From Bursaphelenchus xylophilus (Eukaryota > Nematoda > Chromadorea > Rhabditida > Aphelenchoididae), in NCBI GenBank assembly GCA_904066235.2, contig CAJFCV020000001.1:11031291-11095290 (forward strand): 64,000 nucleotides of DNA. Reading direction: 5' to 3'. Shown in pieces: positions 32,584-42,881 of the stretch. Both the position numbers and the translations under genes were made by a program. The notes under the pieces were generated by a model. It was given only the letters and a program-made list of their open reading frames with translations. It was not told the DNA's origin and ran no database searches. Numbering within the stretch: the first letter of the stretch is position 1; each line of letters starts with the position of its first letter.

Positions 32584-32957
32584 GGTGCTCGGGAATTTTT
32601 TCGTAAGATTTATAAGGAATCGGGTCGTAAAACAACTAATTTAGCGTGAAAATTACTAGAACTTGGCCAAAATGCAAGAAAAAAATATTTTTCCACTCGA
32701 CTTGGCCAAGTCGTTCGCTTCTCACCACGAATTTATTGAAATGCCAAAAGTTCGTGGCATTATGTTTCATATTAAAAACGATAGGAAATTTTGTGGGCTG
32801 TGTAAAATACGGATGTTTTTGAGAATGATCAATGTCATTCTTATCAATTACTCCCGTCATAACACTTTTCGCCACGTGTTTTATGGTCTTGTTTTGAAAA
32901 ATATTGTTTTAAGCGATAAGAAAAGTTTATTTTGCAGTTTCTTTACTTTTCTTTAGG
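32584..32957. promoter_or_regulatory. shared 374-base promoter between PRPSAP and mitochondrial recycling factor
   Basis: The two start codons face away from each other across this gap, with no room for separate long promoters. The mitochondrial gene start is preceded by ttctttagg, a likely trans-splice acceptor. A GTAAAATACG motif occurs near 32806-32815. No specific factor site is claimed. Confidence 0.5.
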
Positions 32958-33927
32958 ATGCATAACATCTTCCGGGTTCCCTTTCGTTCTGCCAGATTGT
33001 GCAGTCGATTCTTGAGACGAAATGGTATTCTGGCCGAGCTTAGTGCCATTGCTCGAGAGCAGCAACTTCAACGAGGTTTGTCGACAAGTGCAATAGTAGA
33101 AAAGGTCCATAAACAGAAGCCAAAGAAAGGACAACAAGTAAGGTTTTGGAATATTCTTTCTTCATTCTTTAGGTACGATTTTATACATACTTCAGAAGCA
33201 TAGCGAATACTTTTAGTCCGCACTCCCCCCAGTCAATGATCACCTTCCCTTCCAATTCGACGAGTATGATTACGCTTTATCCGAGATGAAATCTCTTGAA
33301 GGGCGGCTTGAGGAGGAACTTCAGCGTCATTTTGGGACTAAAGTTGACCTACGACAGTATGAGGATATTAAAGTTCACATCTCCGGAACAGATGAGGTTC
33401 ATCGTCTTGGCCATCTCGCCCGAATCTCATTGAAGACCCCGCAGCTGATAATGATCAACTTTACAGACAAGCCTACAGCCATCAAGGATGCTAAAGTAGC
33501 CTTGCAAAAAAGTGCGCTGAATGTGAATCCTCAACATGAAGGTAGGTAGTCTAATATGATTAATATTTTTGAAATTTAGATATGTTATGGTGATGCTAAA
33601 CGGATGATCTTTGCAGGTATCATGCTGTACATCCCTGTGCCTCGTATGACCCGCGAAAGGCGAGAACAACTTGCCAAGGATGCCAGAACAGTCCTTTTAA
33701 ACGATTATAAGAAGGCTCTGAATGATGTAAGTTGATTTATCCCTTACAGTTGTTCTTTCAATGTTTAGGTGTATTCCAAGAGCGACAAGAAGGCATCAAC
33801 TACCAAGGAATTGGACAAGGCGAAAGCGAAACGCGCGGCTTTGTTGAACCTCAAACATCAATACGAGAAACGGGCGGCTGCTCTGATCGAAGAGAAACAG
33901 AAACAGCTCCTCACCGAAGTGGCCTGA
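32958..33927 (+). CDS. mrrf-1: mitochondrial ribosome recycling factor
   Basis: The protein frees mitochondrial ribosomes from mRNA after termination, with the mitochondrial EF-G2 factor. Exons 32958..33137, 33217..33541, 33617..33726 and 33769..33927 give 257 residues. The first exon is Arg/Ser/Leu-rich with few acidic residues (MHNIFRVPFRSARLCSRFLR), fitting a mitochondrial targeting peptide. The RRF core follows: EMKSLEGRLEEELQRHFGTK, LGHLARISLKTPQLIMINF, IPVPRMTRERREQLAKDA and a Lys/Ala-rich closing helix. The short domain II between the two helical halves is present. A poly(A) signal AATAAA is at 33968. The 3' flank just past this gene is the left border of the tandem duplication. The symbol follows the C. 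elegans gene name as I recall it. Confidence 0.92.
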
Positions 33928-34349
33928 CATGACCATCTCTTGTTATTGTTTTTGTTTTACCGTCAGGAATAAAATTTTCGTCTGATCTGGTAGGTCTTTG
34001 TTGTTGTGACATGGATAAGATAAATAGTTTATAAATTCATTTTATTAATATTCATGAGTCTCGAGTCGTTTTTAAGAGACGAATTTGGAGTCGGTGAACC
34101 AAATCGTGACATAGGATTTTTTCGGTGTTATGTTTTTTGCATATAAAACTTTATGCAAAATTTTCTCAGATTACGGTAACATACTAAAATACTGTATCGG
34201 AGGATAATAATTGATCATAGGAAGTTTGTATTTAAAAGTGGCATTTGTTCCATCAGAACGATCAGTTTTTTATTACATCGCCCATTAACGATAAGCTCGT
34301 TATAAAATTTGAATCATTTTTGAGCAGTACATTCGTATTTCAGCCAATC

Positions 34350-36906
34350 ATGTGGAATGACGCACCCACGAACAATGTGGTCTACATGGACGAGCAGACC
34401 CTTCGTAAGACGTCCATGGCAACGGTCGAAAAGTTTACAACCTTCCCGAAACAGAAGCGCTTCGTTTTTTGGTAAGTTTTTTGATAGCAGCTTTAGTTTT
34501 TACCACGGTGACATGTTATACGATGAAAAAGTTTCAAGTGATAGCTAAAATTTGCTCATCCCAACAATTTTCAGGCACAAAACCCGTCTTCTAGTATTGG
34601 CTTTGGTCACCGTCGCTCTAACAATATGCGTTTCAAATGCGATGATTTTCAATTTCACCGTAATCTGCATGAATAACGATGCTGCCAGTGGAAATGACAG
34701 TTTTCTTGTTGGTAAGCAATTAAAAAAATTGCTGAAAACTCACTTCGCGTATTTTACAATCTTCAGTTTAATTGACCGACTCTTTAGGGCTTGTAAAACA
34801 CTTTTTTTTGGTCAAGCATAATATAATTTTAGCCAAAAGAGAACGGTAATTAATTTGTTCCAGAAGCAGTTCCAATGTTCTCAGACGCCGAGCGGAGTTG
34901 GCTACTCTCTATGGTGGCCGTGGGCACAATTCTTGGCACCCTACCCATCACTTATATTGTGTCCAAAATTGGTATTCGGTAAGTCAAACCACACCTCCAA
35001 AATTCCTGTTCAGTCAAATGTTCACTCTCTACGGCCTCATCTCCGCGTTTTCGGTCTTGATTTTCCCGTTGGCCGTTAGTTTCGGCTATTGGCCGACGCT
35101 TTTTATCCGGATGGTACAAGGTGTTGCGCTAACTGCCTCGTGGTCTGTATTCGGCGCGGTGATTGCGGAATGGGCCGAACTCAAAAGGAGTGGAACAGCG
35201 GTTGCGTATCTTTCATGCCATCTTCAGCTGGCTCCAATGCTCACCACGCCAGTTTCAGCCGAACTGTGCGAAAGTTCGGCCGGATGGAGCTGGGCCTACT
35301 ACCTACACGGAATCTTTACGATTCTTGTTTTTGCAGTGTTTTATTGGTTTTACCGAGATTCTCCGGCTCTACATCCGTAAGTTTGGGTTTGACGACATTT
35401 TATACGAAAGAGGTATTTTTCGTATAAAATGTCACTCTGATGATTATTCGATTTTTTGTTGTAACAAGGTGTGAATTAGTACAAGAAGTAGTGAAAGACT
35501 TGATATACGACTTTCAGCAATGTTTCCGACAAAGAATTGAAAATAATCCAGGAGGGAAAAGTGGTTCGAATCCACGAAGCCGGCCAATTCGAGCCAGTCC
35601 CATACAAAGCGATATTCACTGATAAATGCACTCTCGGAATTATGGGCACCGCCTTGAGCAATATTATTGCTTTCAGACTCTTCTTCCAGTATGGCCCCAT
35701 CTATCTGAATGAGGTAAAGTAATATCCTTTCAAATAAATTAATTTTTAATGGGTTTTAAAAATCTTTTGGGGTGTAAAATTCTCTCAATACTCCAAAAAT
35801 TATGACTAGAGTTGAATGAGACGTATTTTACAATTTCAATTTCCAGATTCTCCATTTTGATGTCCAAGGAACGGGTTTCGCGGCCGCCCTGCCATTCCTG
35901 TTGTCGCTGCTTGGCAAATTTGTTGGTGGGCCCATCAGTGACACCCTACCCGGCCTCACCGACAAGCAACGTGTTATCGCGTTCGCCTCGTTCTCTCAGT
36001 TCTTGTTGGCCGCGGCTTACTTTGGATTGGCTTTTATGCCCGAAGGCGCCGTTGGACTAGGCCAATTTTGTTACACCGCAGTCATTGCGCTGAGTGGATT
36101 GGACACTGTCAGTGTGCTAAAGAGCTTACAGTTGGTAAGGAACAAGTTTGAGAATATTTTGTGGTCGGAGACATTGTATACGATAAAAGATGTTTTTAGG
36201 AAGTTTTGAGTTTTTATCGTATAAAATGTCATCTAAATGTAAACTGCAAGTAACACAAGTATTGATTTGTGATTTAGAGGTAATTCACACTATTATTTGT
36301 TCGAGACGTTTTATACGAGCAAATTTTTGGGGACTTTTGAATTTCATCGTATAAAATGTCATGTTAGTGGAAAATGCATAGATAAACAATATCTGAAAAA
36401 AATGAAGTATCGTTTTAGACCTCAGGTCGTTTTGTCCATGTTTTAATGTCCGTCAACTCACTGAACGAAAGTTTGACACTTTTTGGACTGGCTGCAGCCG
36501 TTTCAATCTTTGTGCCGACGAGTACCAGTGAAGAAGTAAGTAAATTCTACTTGGTTTGGTCAGATGAAAGAGTAGACCGTATTTTTGTATATTTTCTGAC
36601 CCAAGCTTTGAAAATAAAATACGTAATTTCCAGTGGTCTCGAGTGTTCATTTTCATGGGTGCGATGATGACCATTTTTACCATTATTTTCAACTGCACAA
36701 CTGAAGTCACTCCTCGTTCATGGGCCGCACAGACCTCCGACATTAGCCAAGAACTCAATTTCGAATTCCCAGCCGAACGCTTGGCCAATCTCCAACAAAT
36801 TGAGAGAGTCATCAACGATCGCCGAATGTCGATTAAAAATCATAAAAGCAGCTTGCCAAGGGAAAACAGAAAGATTTCCATCTTGTCTTTGACAAGAGTC
36901 CGATGA
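34350..36906 (+). CDS. SLC17-like major facilitator transporter, copy 1
   Basis: A 12-helix MFS carrier resembling the SLC17 anion transporters (sialin, vesicular glutamate and phosphate carriers). Eight exons: 34350..34471, 34575..34711, 34864..34978, 35014..35376, 35518..35713, 35847..36134, 36419..36535 and 36634..36906; 536 residues. After a cytosolic N-terminus comes TRLLVLALVTVALTICVSNA, then an exofacial loop with Asn-X-Ser/Thr sites (NFT, NDS), SWLLSMVAVGTILGTLPITY, RMVQGVALTASWSVFGAVIA and YYLHGIFTILVFAVFYWFYR, the last matching the SLC17 W-YFYG and WY pattern in part. Tails are polar with Ser-rich C-terminus. The conserved TLPGG motif of SLC17 reads TLPITYIVSKIGIR here, so the substrate is open. 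The start follows gtatttcag, a trans-splice acceptor type. Its partner copy lies at 42882-45551. Confidence 0.85.
35394..35433. repeat. short intronic hairpin (GACATTTTATACGA family)
   Basis: gacattttatacgaa is mirrored by ttcgtataaaatgtc after a 10-base loop. The same hairpin stands at 44215-44254 in the partner gene, so it predates the duplication. Confidence 0.85.
36167..36228. repeat. short intronic hairpin (GACATTTTATACGA family)
   Basis: gacattgtatacgataaaa and ttttatcgtataaaatgtca flank a loop of about 24 bases in intron 6 of SLC17 copy 1. A related but different-loop hairpin is at 44940-44995 in copy 2. Confidence 0.8.
36302..36362. repeat. short intronic hairpin (GACATTTTATACGA family)
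   Basis: gagacgttttatacgag and catcgtataaaatgtcat flank a loop of about 27 bases, also in intron 6 of copy 1. Copy 2 has only one hairpin in this intron, so one was gained or lost after duplication. Confidence 0.8.
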
Positions 36907-37029
36907 GAATTTGGCTGTTTGAATATCGGAGAATTGAAATTTTTGTATTTTTGATGATTTTTCCGAGAATTCTTTGGAAATTGAAATTTATTGTTAGTTA
37001 GGAATAAAATGTACATTGTATTGGAGGAT

Positions 37030-37299
37030 ACTAGTCGGGACAAAAAGTCCTGATAATTTTGCACCGTGCGGATTTTGCGCGGTTTTTGTCGCACTCTGAA
37101 AAAACAATTTGTCGCTCCGAAAAATGGGGAATCGCGCGCGACAATAAGGCAAAAACAAACAAAATGCACTGTGCACATGCACTTTTCGGGTCAAATGCAC
37201 CGTGCAAAACACTTTTGTTCGCGATTTTCGCAGCGACAACCCAAAACGTTCAAATCCGCACGGTGCAAAATTATCAGGACTTTTTGTCCCGACTAGTAT
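37030..37299. mobile_element. palindromic MITE, family 5, element E1
   Basis: Ends ctagtcgggacaaaaagtcc and its complement are perfect inverted repeats; inner phrases aattttgcaccgtgcggatt recur at the other end. It is flanked by TA on both sides. The matching place in duplication unit 2 (about 45695, gaaggttattgcat) has a single TA and no element, so E1 inserted in unit 1 after the duplication, or was lost cleanly from unit 2. Confidence 0.9.
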
Positions 37300-37534
37300 T
37301 GAATAAGCTCATGTGTGTTACAGTCAGCTAGAGTATTTTACCATTAGTATTGGATTTGGGACAGATTTGACATCTGATCTCATGTCTATATTTTTTATCG
37401 AAAGAGTGTATTTCTGTTTTCTAAATGTTTCAATTTGACCAAAAGTAACCATCTATCAGCCTTTTGCACCGCACGGCATTACGTTTCACTTCTAGGAATC
37501 CGACGATTGGAATATAGTCCGTTTGGACTTAAAT

Positions 37535-37732
37535 ATGTTGAAGATCAACGAGAACGGGTCCTGTCAACGCATCGGCCTCGATGGTCAGGCAGTGGAAGGT
37601 GAAGAGCCCAGAAAAATCGAAGAATTTGGTGCTGGTGGTCTCGATCATGCCTTGAAAAGCATTCCGAAAGAGGGAGAAGCTCATGAAGTGACTGCCGTGA
37701 GAGGAAAGTTCAGCACAGTAAAGCTTGACAAG
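37535..37732 (+). pseudogene. orphan first exon (duplicate of the exon at 46024-46221)
   Basis: A 66-codon open exon from ATG to donor AAG|GTGAGT. It is nearly identical to the first exon of the gene at 46024-47811 (for example GQAVEGEEPRKIEEFGAGGL). The duplication ended within the following intron, so exons 2-5 are missing; the next 2.9 kb are mobile elements. Unless it splices across unit 2 to the complete gene's later exons, it cannot make the whole protein. Such long splicing (over 8.9 kb) is possible and could supply a second promoter. Confidence 0.75.
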
Positions 37733-37767
37733 GTGAGTTCAGACATTTTCAGAGTTTGAAGAATTTA

Positions 37768-39485
37768 CTAGTCGCGACATAAAGTCCTGACACATTTTGC
37801 ACCGTGCGAAAGTTCGGGGTTTGGACGTCGCGCCCCCAAATTCGGGTTTGTCTTCTTTCATTTCATCCGCACTGTGCATCTTTTCGCATTTGTCGCCGCG
37901 ATTTCCCGTTTTTGCACTAGCGACGTGCACTTTCGCGCGCGACAAACCCGAATTTGGGGGCGCGACGCACTGCAGGTTGACGCCAAGTCTTTCCCTGATG
38001 TGTCAAGTTTCTCTCTCCCGAAAATAATTTTTTTTTATTTCTTGACATATTGTGCAGCCTGTTTCTCTATGAAGATGGACTGAAAAGTGCTCAAGTAAGT
38101 TATTATTAGCAAGAGGAGGTGTTATTTTTTCATTTTATGCCAAAAATGTTGATTTTGTTTCAGGGAAGCGTACAGAATTCATCCAATTCGCAGAGCCAGT
38201 TTTTAGTGATCATAAATAATGTAAGTCCGCTTATTTCGTTTTTTCGTGGTTTAGTTAGCAGTTATAAGTTTGTCTAAGACTTAGAGGAGACCTCACTCTT
38301 TCGGGTTGTTATGGTTTCCATGCATAAGATTCTTCAAACGTTTCGCCATAATCAGTTTAGGTAAAATTGACCAGAATAGATGTCATGGAGAAGATAATCA
38401 AGGCGGAAAGGTCAAGAGAACGGCAAAATTGTCTCCCAGCAAGAGGAGAGAGGACATTTTCGAACTAATGGAGAGGCTGAGATGTTCTAACAAAGCAAAA
38501 TAGGCCATTTGGAGACGGTTTTAAAGTTGGAAGTGGATCTCATGGAGAAGATAAAAATGGAAAAATTGGCAAGAATAAATTCAAACAAATGGCTAATACA
38601 TCTCATTCCAAACTTGATTACCCCATTCAGAGGGTGTAAACGAGGGCCGACTATGTCCACTGCGTCCATTTCTATCTTCTCCATGAAGTCTTTGTTGACC
38701 ATTTTGAACTTGCTGAATTTCAGATGTCCCTGCACCTTGACCAAAGCTCTGAACGCGATTTTCATGCCGTGTTTGCTCTTTTCCGGCTTTAATGACGACA
38801 TATAGGGCCCTATTCTTGGCAATTTTTCCATTTTTTTATCTTCTCCATGAGGTCCACTTCCAACTTTAAAACCGTCTCCAAATGGCCTATTTTGCTTTGT
38901 TAGAACATCTCAGCCTCTCCATTAGGTCGAAAATGTCCTCTCTCCTCTTGCTGGGAGACAATTTTGCCGTTCTCTTGACCTTTCCGCCTTGATTATCTTC
39001 TCCATGACATCTATTTTGGTCAATTTTACCTAAACTGATTATGGCGAAACATTTGAAGAATCTTATGCATGGAAACCATAACAAACCGAAAGAGTGAGGT
39101 CTCCTCTAAGTCTTAGACAAACTTATAACTGCTAACTAAACCACGAAAAAACGAAATAAGCGGACTTACATTATTTATGATCACTAAAAACTGGCTCTGC
39201 GAATTGGATGAATTCTGTACGCTTCCCTGAAACAAAATCAACATTTTTGGCATAAAATGAAAAAATAACACCTCCTCTTGCTAATAATAACTTACTTGAG
39301 CACTTTTCAGTCCATCTTCATAGAGAAACAGGCTGCACAATATGTCAAGAAATAAAAAAAAATTATTTTCGGGAGAGAGAAACTTGACACATCAGGGAAA
39401 GACTTGGCGTCAACCTGCAGTGCGACGTCCAAACCCCGAACTTTCGCACGGTGCAAAATGTGTCAGGACTTTATGGCGCGACTAG
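37768..39485. mobile_element. large palindromic element E2 (about 1.7 kb) of the MITE chain
   Basis: Starts ctagtcgcgacataaagtcc and ends in the complement with one or two changes (gcgcgactag). Arms mirror each other: 37972-38576 matches the complement of 38812-39420, around a 235-base spacer. The left arm holds an extra 150 bases (about 37825-37970) that resemble part of element E4. The arms contain no transposase I can recognise. The left end is joined to the empty-site base string gaattta. Confidence 0.88.
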
Positions 39486-39487
39486 TA

Positions 39488-39713
39488 CTAGTCGCGACAT
39501 AAAGTCCGTAGAATTTTCCGCACTGTGCATAAACCCGAAAAAGCATTTTGCACTGTGCATTCACCCGAAAACACATTTTGCACTGTGCAATTTTGTTGAT
39601 TTTGCCTTATTGTCGCGCGCGATTCCCGTTTTTCGCAGCGACAAATCAACATTTCGGAGCGCGACGGAATTTGGGGGCCGCGAAAAATTCTACGGACTTT
39701 ATGTCGCGACTAG
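39488..39713. mobile_element. palindromic MITE, family 5, element E3
   Basis: Ends ctagtcgcgacataaagtcc(gtagaatttt) and complement; flanked by TA (39486-39487 and 39714-39715), the same TA serving as border for the neighbours E2 and E4. Inner units repeat cgaaaacacattttgcactg. Confidence 0.88.
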
Positions 39714-39715
39714 TA

Positions 39716-40067
39716 CTAATCGCGACATAAAGTCCTGACGCATTTTGCACCGTGCAATCTTCTTTCATCTCATCCGCACTGTGCATCTTTTCGCATTTGT
39801 CGCCGCGAATTCCCGTTTTTGCACTAGCGACGTGCACTTTTGCCCGCGATAAACCCGAATTTGCAGGCGCGGCGTCCAAAACCCGAAGTTTCGCACCGTG
39901 CATTCTTCTTTCATTTGATCCGCACGGTGCAATTTTTCGCATTTGTCGCCGCGATTTCCCGTTTTTGCACACTTTCGCGTGCGACAAACCCGAATTTGGG
40001 GGCGCGACGTCCAAACCCCGAACTTTCGCACGGTGCAAAATGTGTCAGGACTTTATGGCGCGACTAG
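39716..40067. mobile_element. palindromic MITE, family 5, element E4
   Basis: Ends ctaatcgcgacataaagtcc and complement with small changes. Contains mirrored gtgcgacaaacccgaattt phrases. Shares a single TA with each neighbour. Its ends resemble those of E2 most closely. Confidence 0.85.
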
Positions 40068-40069
40068 TA

Positions 40070-40304
40070 CTAGTCGCGGAAAAAAGTCCTTAGAATTTTC
40101 TGCGACTCTGCGCTGTGCATTCACACGAAAACACATTTTGCACCGTGCATCCGGCCCGAAAAGTGCTTTTGCACAGTGCAATTTTGTTGTTTTTGCCTTA
40201 TTGTCGCGCGCGATTCCCATTTTTCTCAGCGACAAATCGACTTTTCGGGGTGCGACGAGATTTGGGGGTCGCGAAAAATTCTAAGGACTTTTTTCCGCGA
40301 CTAG
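40070..40304. mobile_element. palindromic MITE, family 5, element E5
   Basis: Ends ctagtcgcggaaaaaagtcc and its complement, a variant of the E3 ends (ggaaaaaa in place of gacataa). A 12-base scrap, tgtcgcgactag at 40307-40318, follows and looks like the right end of a further element. Confidence 0.85.
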
Positions 40305-40320
40305 TATGTCGCGACTAGTA

Positions 40321-40650
40321 TGTCTGGCCGAAAAAGAACCGGCCTCACCGCGCATCGAAGTCGCAACCCCGAAATTTCTTTTTTCTTCTGAATGTTTTTG
40401 CGATGCATCGCAAAAGCGCGCGCGACTTCGAAAGATCGCTGATTTGTGGGAATTTTCTTGATGGCACAGTGCGAAAAAGCAGAAAAAGGCATTTGCACTG
40501 TGCAAAACCCACATTTATCGCTGGCGATGCGTCGTTTTTGCTCTTTCTTTTCTTCGGCGACGTCCTCCAAATTTCTGCGCGGTGCAAATTGGGGTTTGGA
40601 GTGAGTGCGACAGAAGGGCCCGCGGAGGCCGGTTCTTTTTCGGCCAGACA
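40321..40650. mobile_element. palindromic MITE, family 6, element E6
   Basis: Ends tgtctggccgaaaaagaacc and complement; flanked by TA on both sides. Its ends differ from family 5, but internal words (gcacagtgcgaaaa, cgcgcgcgac) are of the same style. It is the last link of the chain and abuts agccacggtg, the unit 1 continuation of the duplicated sequence. Confidence 0.85.
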
Positions 40651-41632
40651 TAGCCACGGTGTAGATGGGAAATCGGGAATTTTGATGTTGTTATGGGAAA
40701 TGTTGAGAAGGTTCTTATTGTTTATTGATTGTAACATCTTGTTACAGTGTGGGGAATTTTTTACCGGGATAAAGGTCCAATTATAACTAAATTGAACTTC
40801 TTTCCATTTTTTGAACAGATTTTAGGTAGGTAATGTTGAAAATCGTTTAAAAATATGCTTTCGGGTAACTGCGTTGTCCTCAAAGCTAGCAGAAGTCGCC
40901 AGGTCTCCTATGCTCCATAAGAAGTGAGATAAATCTTTCAAAAGTTTTATTTATGGATGATTTTATTCAGTTGACCCACTACAAGGTGAAGATTACCAAA
41001 TTTTGATCTTTCTTTTTGGTATTTTCTTCCGCAACTGATCCTGAAAAAAATTTTTAACTGAAAAATACGATGTCTTGTTATTGTTTACCCATCATGAATA
41101 CATTTTTCGCCTCACATGGTAGGGTAGGTCTTTGATGTTGTTGTGAAATTGGGCTCCATTGACAGGAGAAAAATTTTCTAAACTTTGGATTCAAAGTTTC
41201 TCAAAGTGCATGTCGGACAACGATCTTTGACGTGACTATTTACATAGACTTATAAAACGCTGATTTTTGCAATTTTCCGATATAAAATTGTATTGCACAT
41301 GACAAAAGTTCAAAAAAAATTTTTTGGACTCTCGGTTGTTCGAGGTATCACTTGTATGGAAAGTAGCATAAATTCGTTTCCTGCTATCAAACTGTACAAG
41401 GGCATGTTTTTTATCATGCGAGTGATTTTGTATAGAAATATTATGAATATTCATGACTCTCGCGTCGTATTTAATGACAACAGAGCTTTCGTAATGCGGA
41501 TTTTAGTTCCAAAGCCCTTGAAATACCCTTGAGGCTTTGAATGCTGATCGGGCTTGCACCTGAGTTTCAATTTTTGTGGGAAATGGTTGAAATGACTTGA
41601 AAAATGGTGGTTTATGTCATCTAGTAGGGCGT

Positions 41633-42302
41633 TTGTTCGAAAGGAAATTATTTGAAGTACGATGCTTAGATTTTTGGTAAAATTGGCACACACATTGTGC
41701 TTGAGCTAGGTATCAAACTCTTAGGGGTCTAGAACTCAAGGAGAGGACAAGAATCCAGATGCCCAGGAAATTCTTGGTGATTTGCTGCAGCCCCTTGAAC
41801 ATTCCTTCTCGAGGAGCTGACTCATCTGACGTCACTTGCATACAGTGGTGGACCTGATCCATTGGCAAAAAAATACCATTTTGCATCCCGGAAGTATCAA
41901 AACAATGTTGAAAAATGCCTCCCTCTCCAAGTGAAAAAAACTCCGATTTCAAAAGCGCGCCCGCTCTTTTTGTGAGGGAAAGGGCCCTTCAAACCTTTTC
42001 GTTGGAGAGGGAGCCATTTTTCTACATTTTGTGATACTTCCGGGATGCAAAATGTCATGTTTTTTGCCACTGGATCATGTGTGTCACTGGTGCAAGTGAC
42101 GTCAGGTGAGTCAGCTCCTCAAGAAGGAGTCTTCAAGGGGTTGCAAATCTCCAAGAATTTGCTTGGCATCTGGATCCTTGTCCTCTCCTTGAGTTCTAGA
42201 CCCCTAAGCGTTTGATAACTAGCCCAAGTACAATGTGTGTGCCAATTTTATCAAAAATCTAAGCATTGCACTTCAAATATTTTCCTATGGAACAAAAGCT
42301 CT
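41633..42302. mobile_element. palindromic element, family 7, upstream of SLC17 copy 2
   Basis: Arms about 41633-41945 and 41990-42302 are reverse complements with a spacer of about 45 bases; phrases cttaggggtctagaactcaa, ccttgaacattccttctcga and gtcacttgcatacagtg are mirrored. A half relative lies at 1386-1500. It has no counterpart in unit 1 where I can align it. Confidence 0.85.
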
Positions 42303-42881
42303 TGAGTTCTAGGCTCCTAATTTTCCTCCTATTACCTCCTGAAGGCTGTTGTAATCGACTTTTGTCCGTCCACTAAATAAATTCTGGAGCAGTCAAACCC
42401 TGCCTCCTTGGACCTGTATAGAGATATGGCCTTTTGGTTAAGTATAGCTGCAAACCTGGACCGGCCCAAACATCTAGCCGCGGGCCTAAAAACTTGGGAA
42501 ATCCATAAAGTTTTATTCAGACTTTTAGCGACTTTATAAAAAAATTGAAATATTTTTTAGTTCGAATACAATAAATCGGGGTCCAGACTGCGTGGTATAA
42601 TTCATTTTATAGACATTTTGACCTTATAAAACGATCCGTCTGACCCTATTTTAGCGTCCGAAGTCTAGATCAGAAAATGAATTTGATAATCCATTGGAAT
42701 TTTGGGTTCATGAAAGCAGCGACTGCTCCGGATTTGAATAATGAGACCATATTGCAAAACCCTCGCTGCTGAGCGTATTTAAAAATGACCTTCGCTCCAT
42801 CAGAGCGATCAGTTTATATTATTATATTGCTATTTCGAAGTTTCAATTATTTTTGAGCAGTAAATTCGTATTTTAGCCGCG

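Larger units (their letters stand above)
33936..41045 (+). repeat. tandem duplication, unit 1 (SLC17 copy plus exon 1 of the next gene, with inserted elements)
   Basis: Unit 1 runs from the 3' flank of the recycling factor gene (tcttgttattgttt at about 33936) to intron 1 of the unrecognised gene (ttctttttggtatttt at about 41023). Unit 2, beginning at about 41071 with the same tcttgttattgttt phrase, repeats this order. Exons are almost identical between units while introns have diverged. Unit 1 contains two insertions absent from unit 2 (37030-37299 and 37768-40650). Confidence 0.85.

Noticed and set aside
38306..39084. Mirrored 65-codon frames
   Set aside because: They lie in the two arms of palindrome E2 and are produced by its symmetry.
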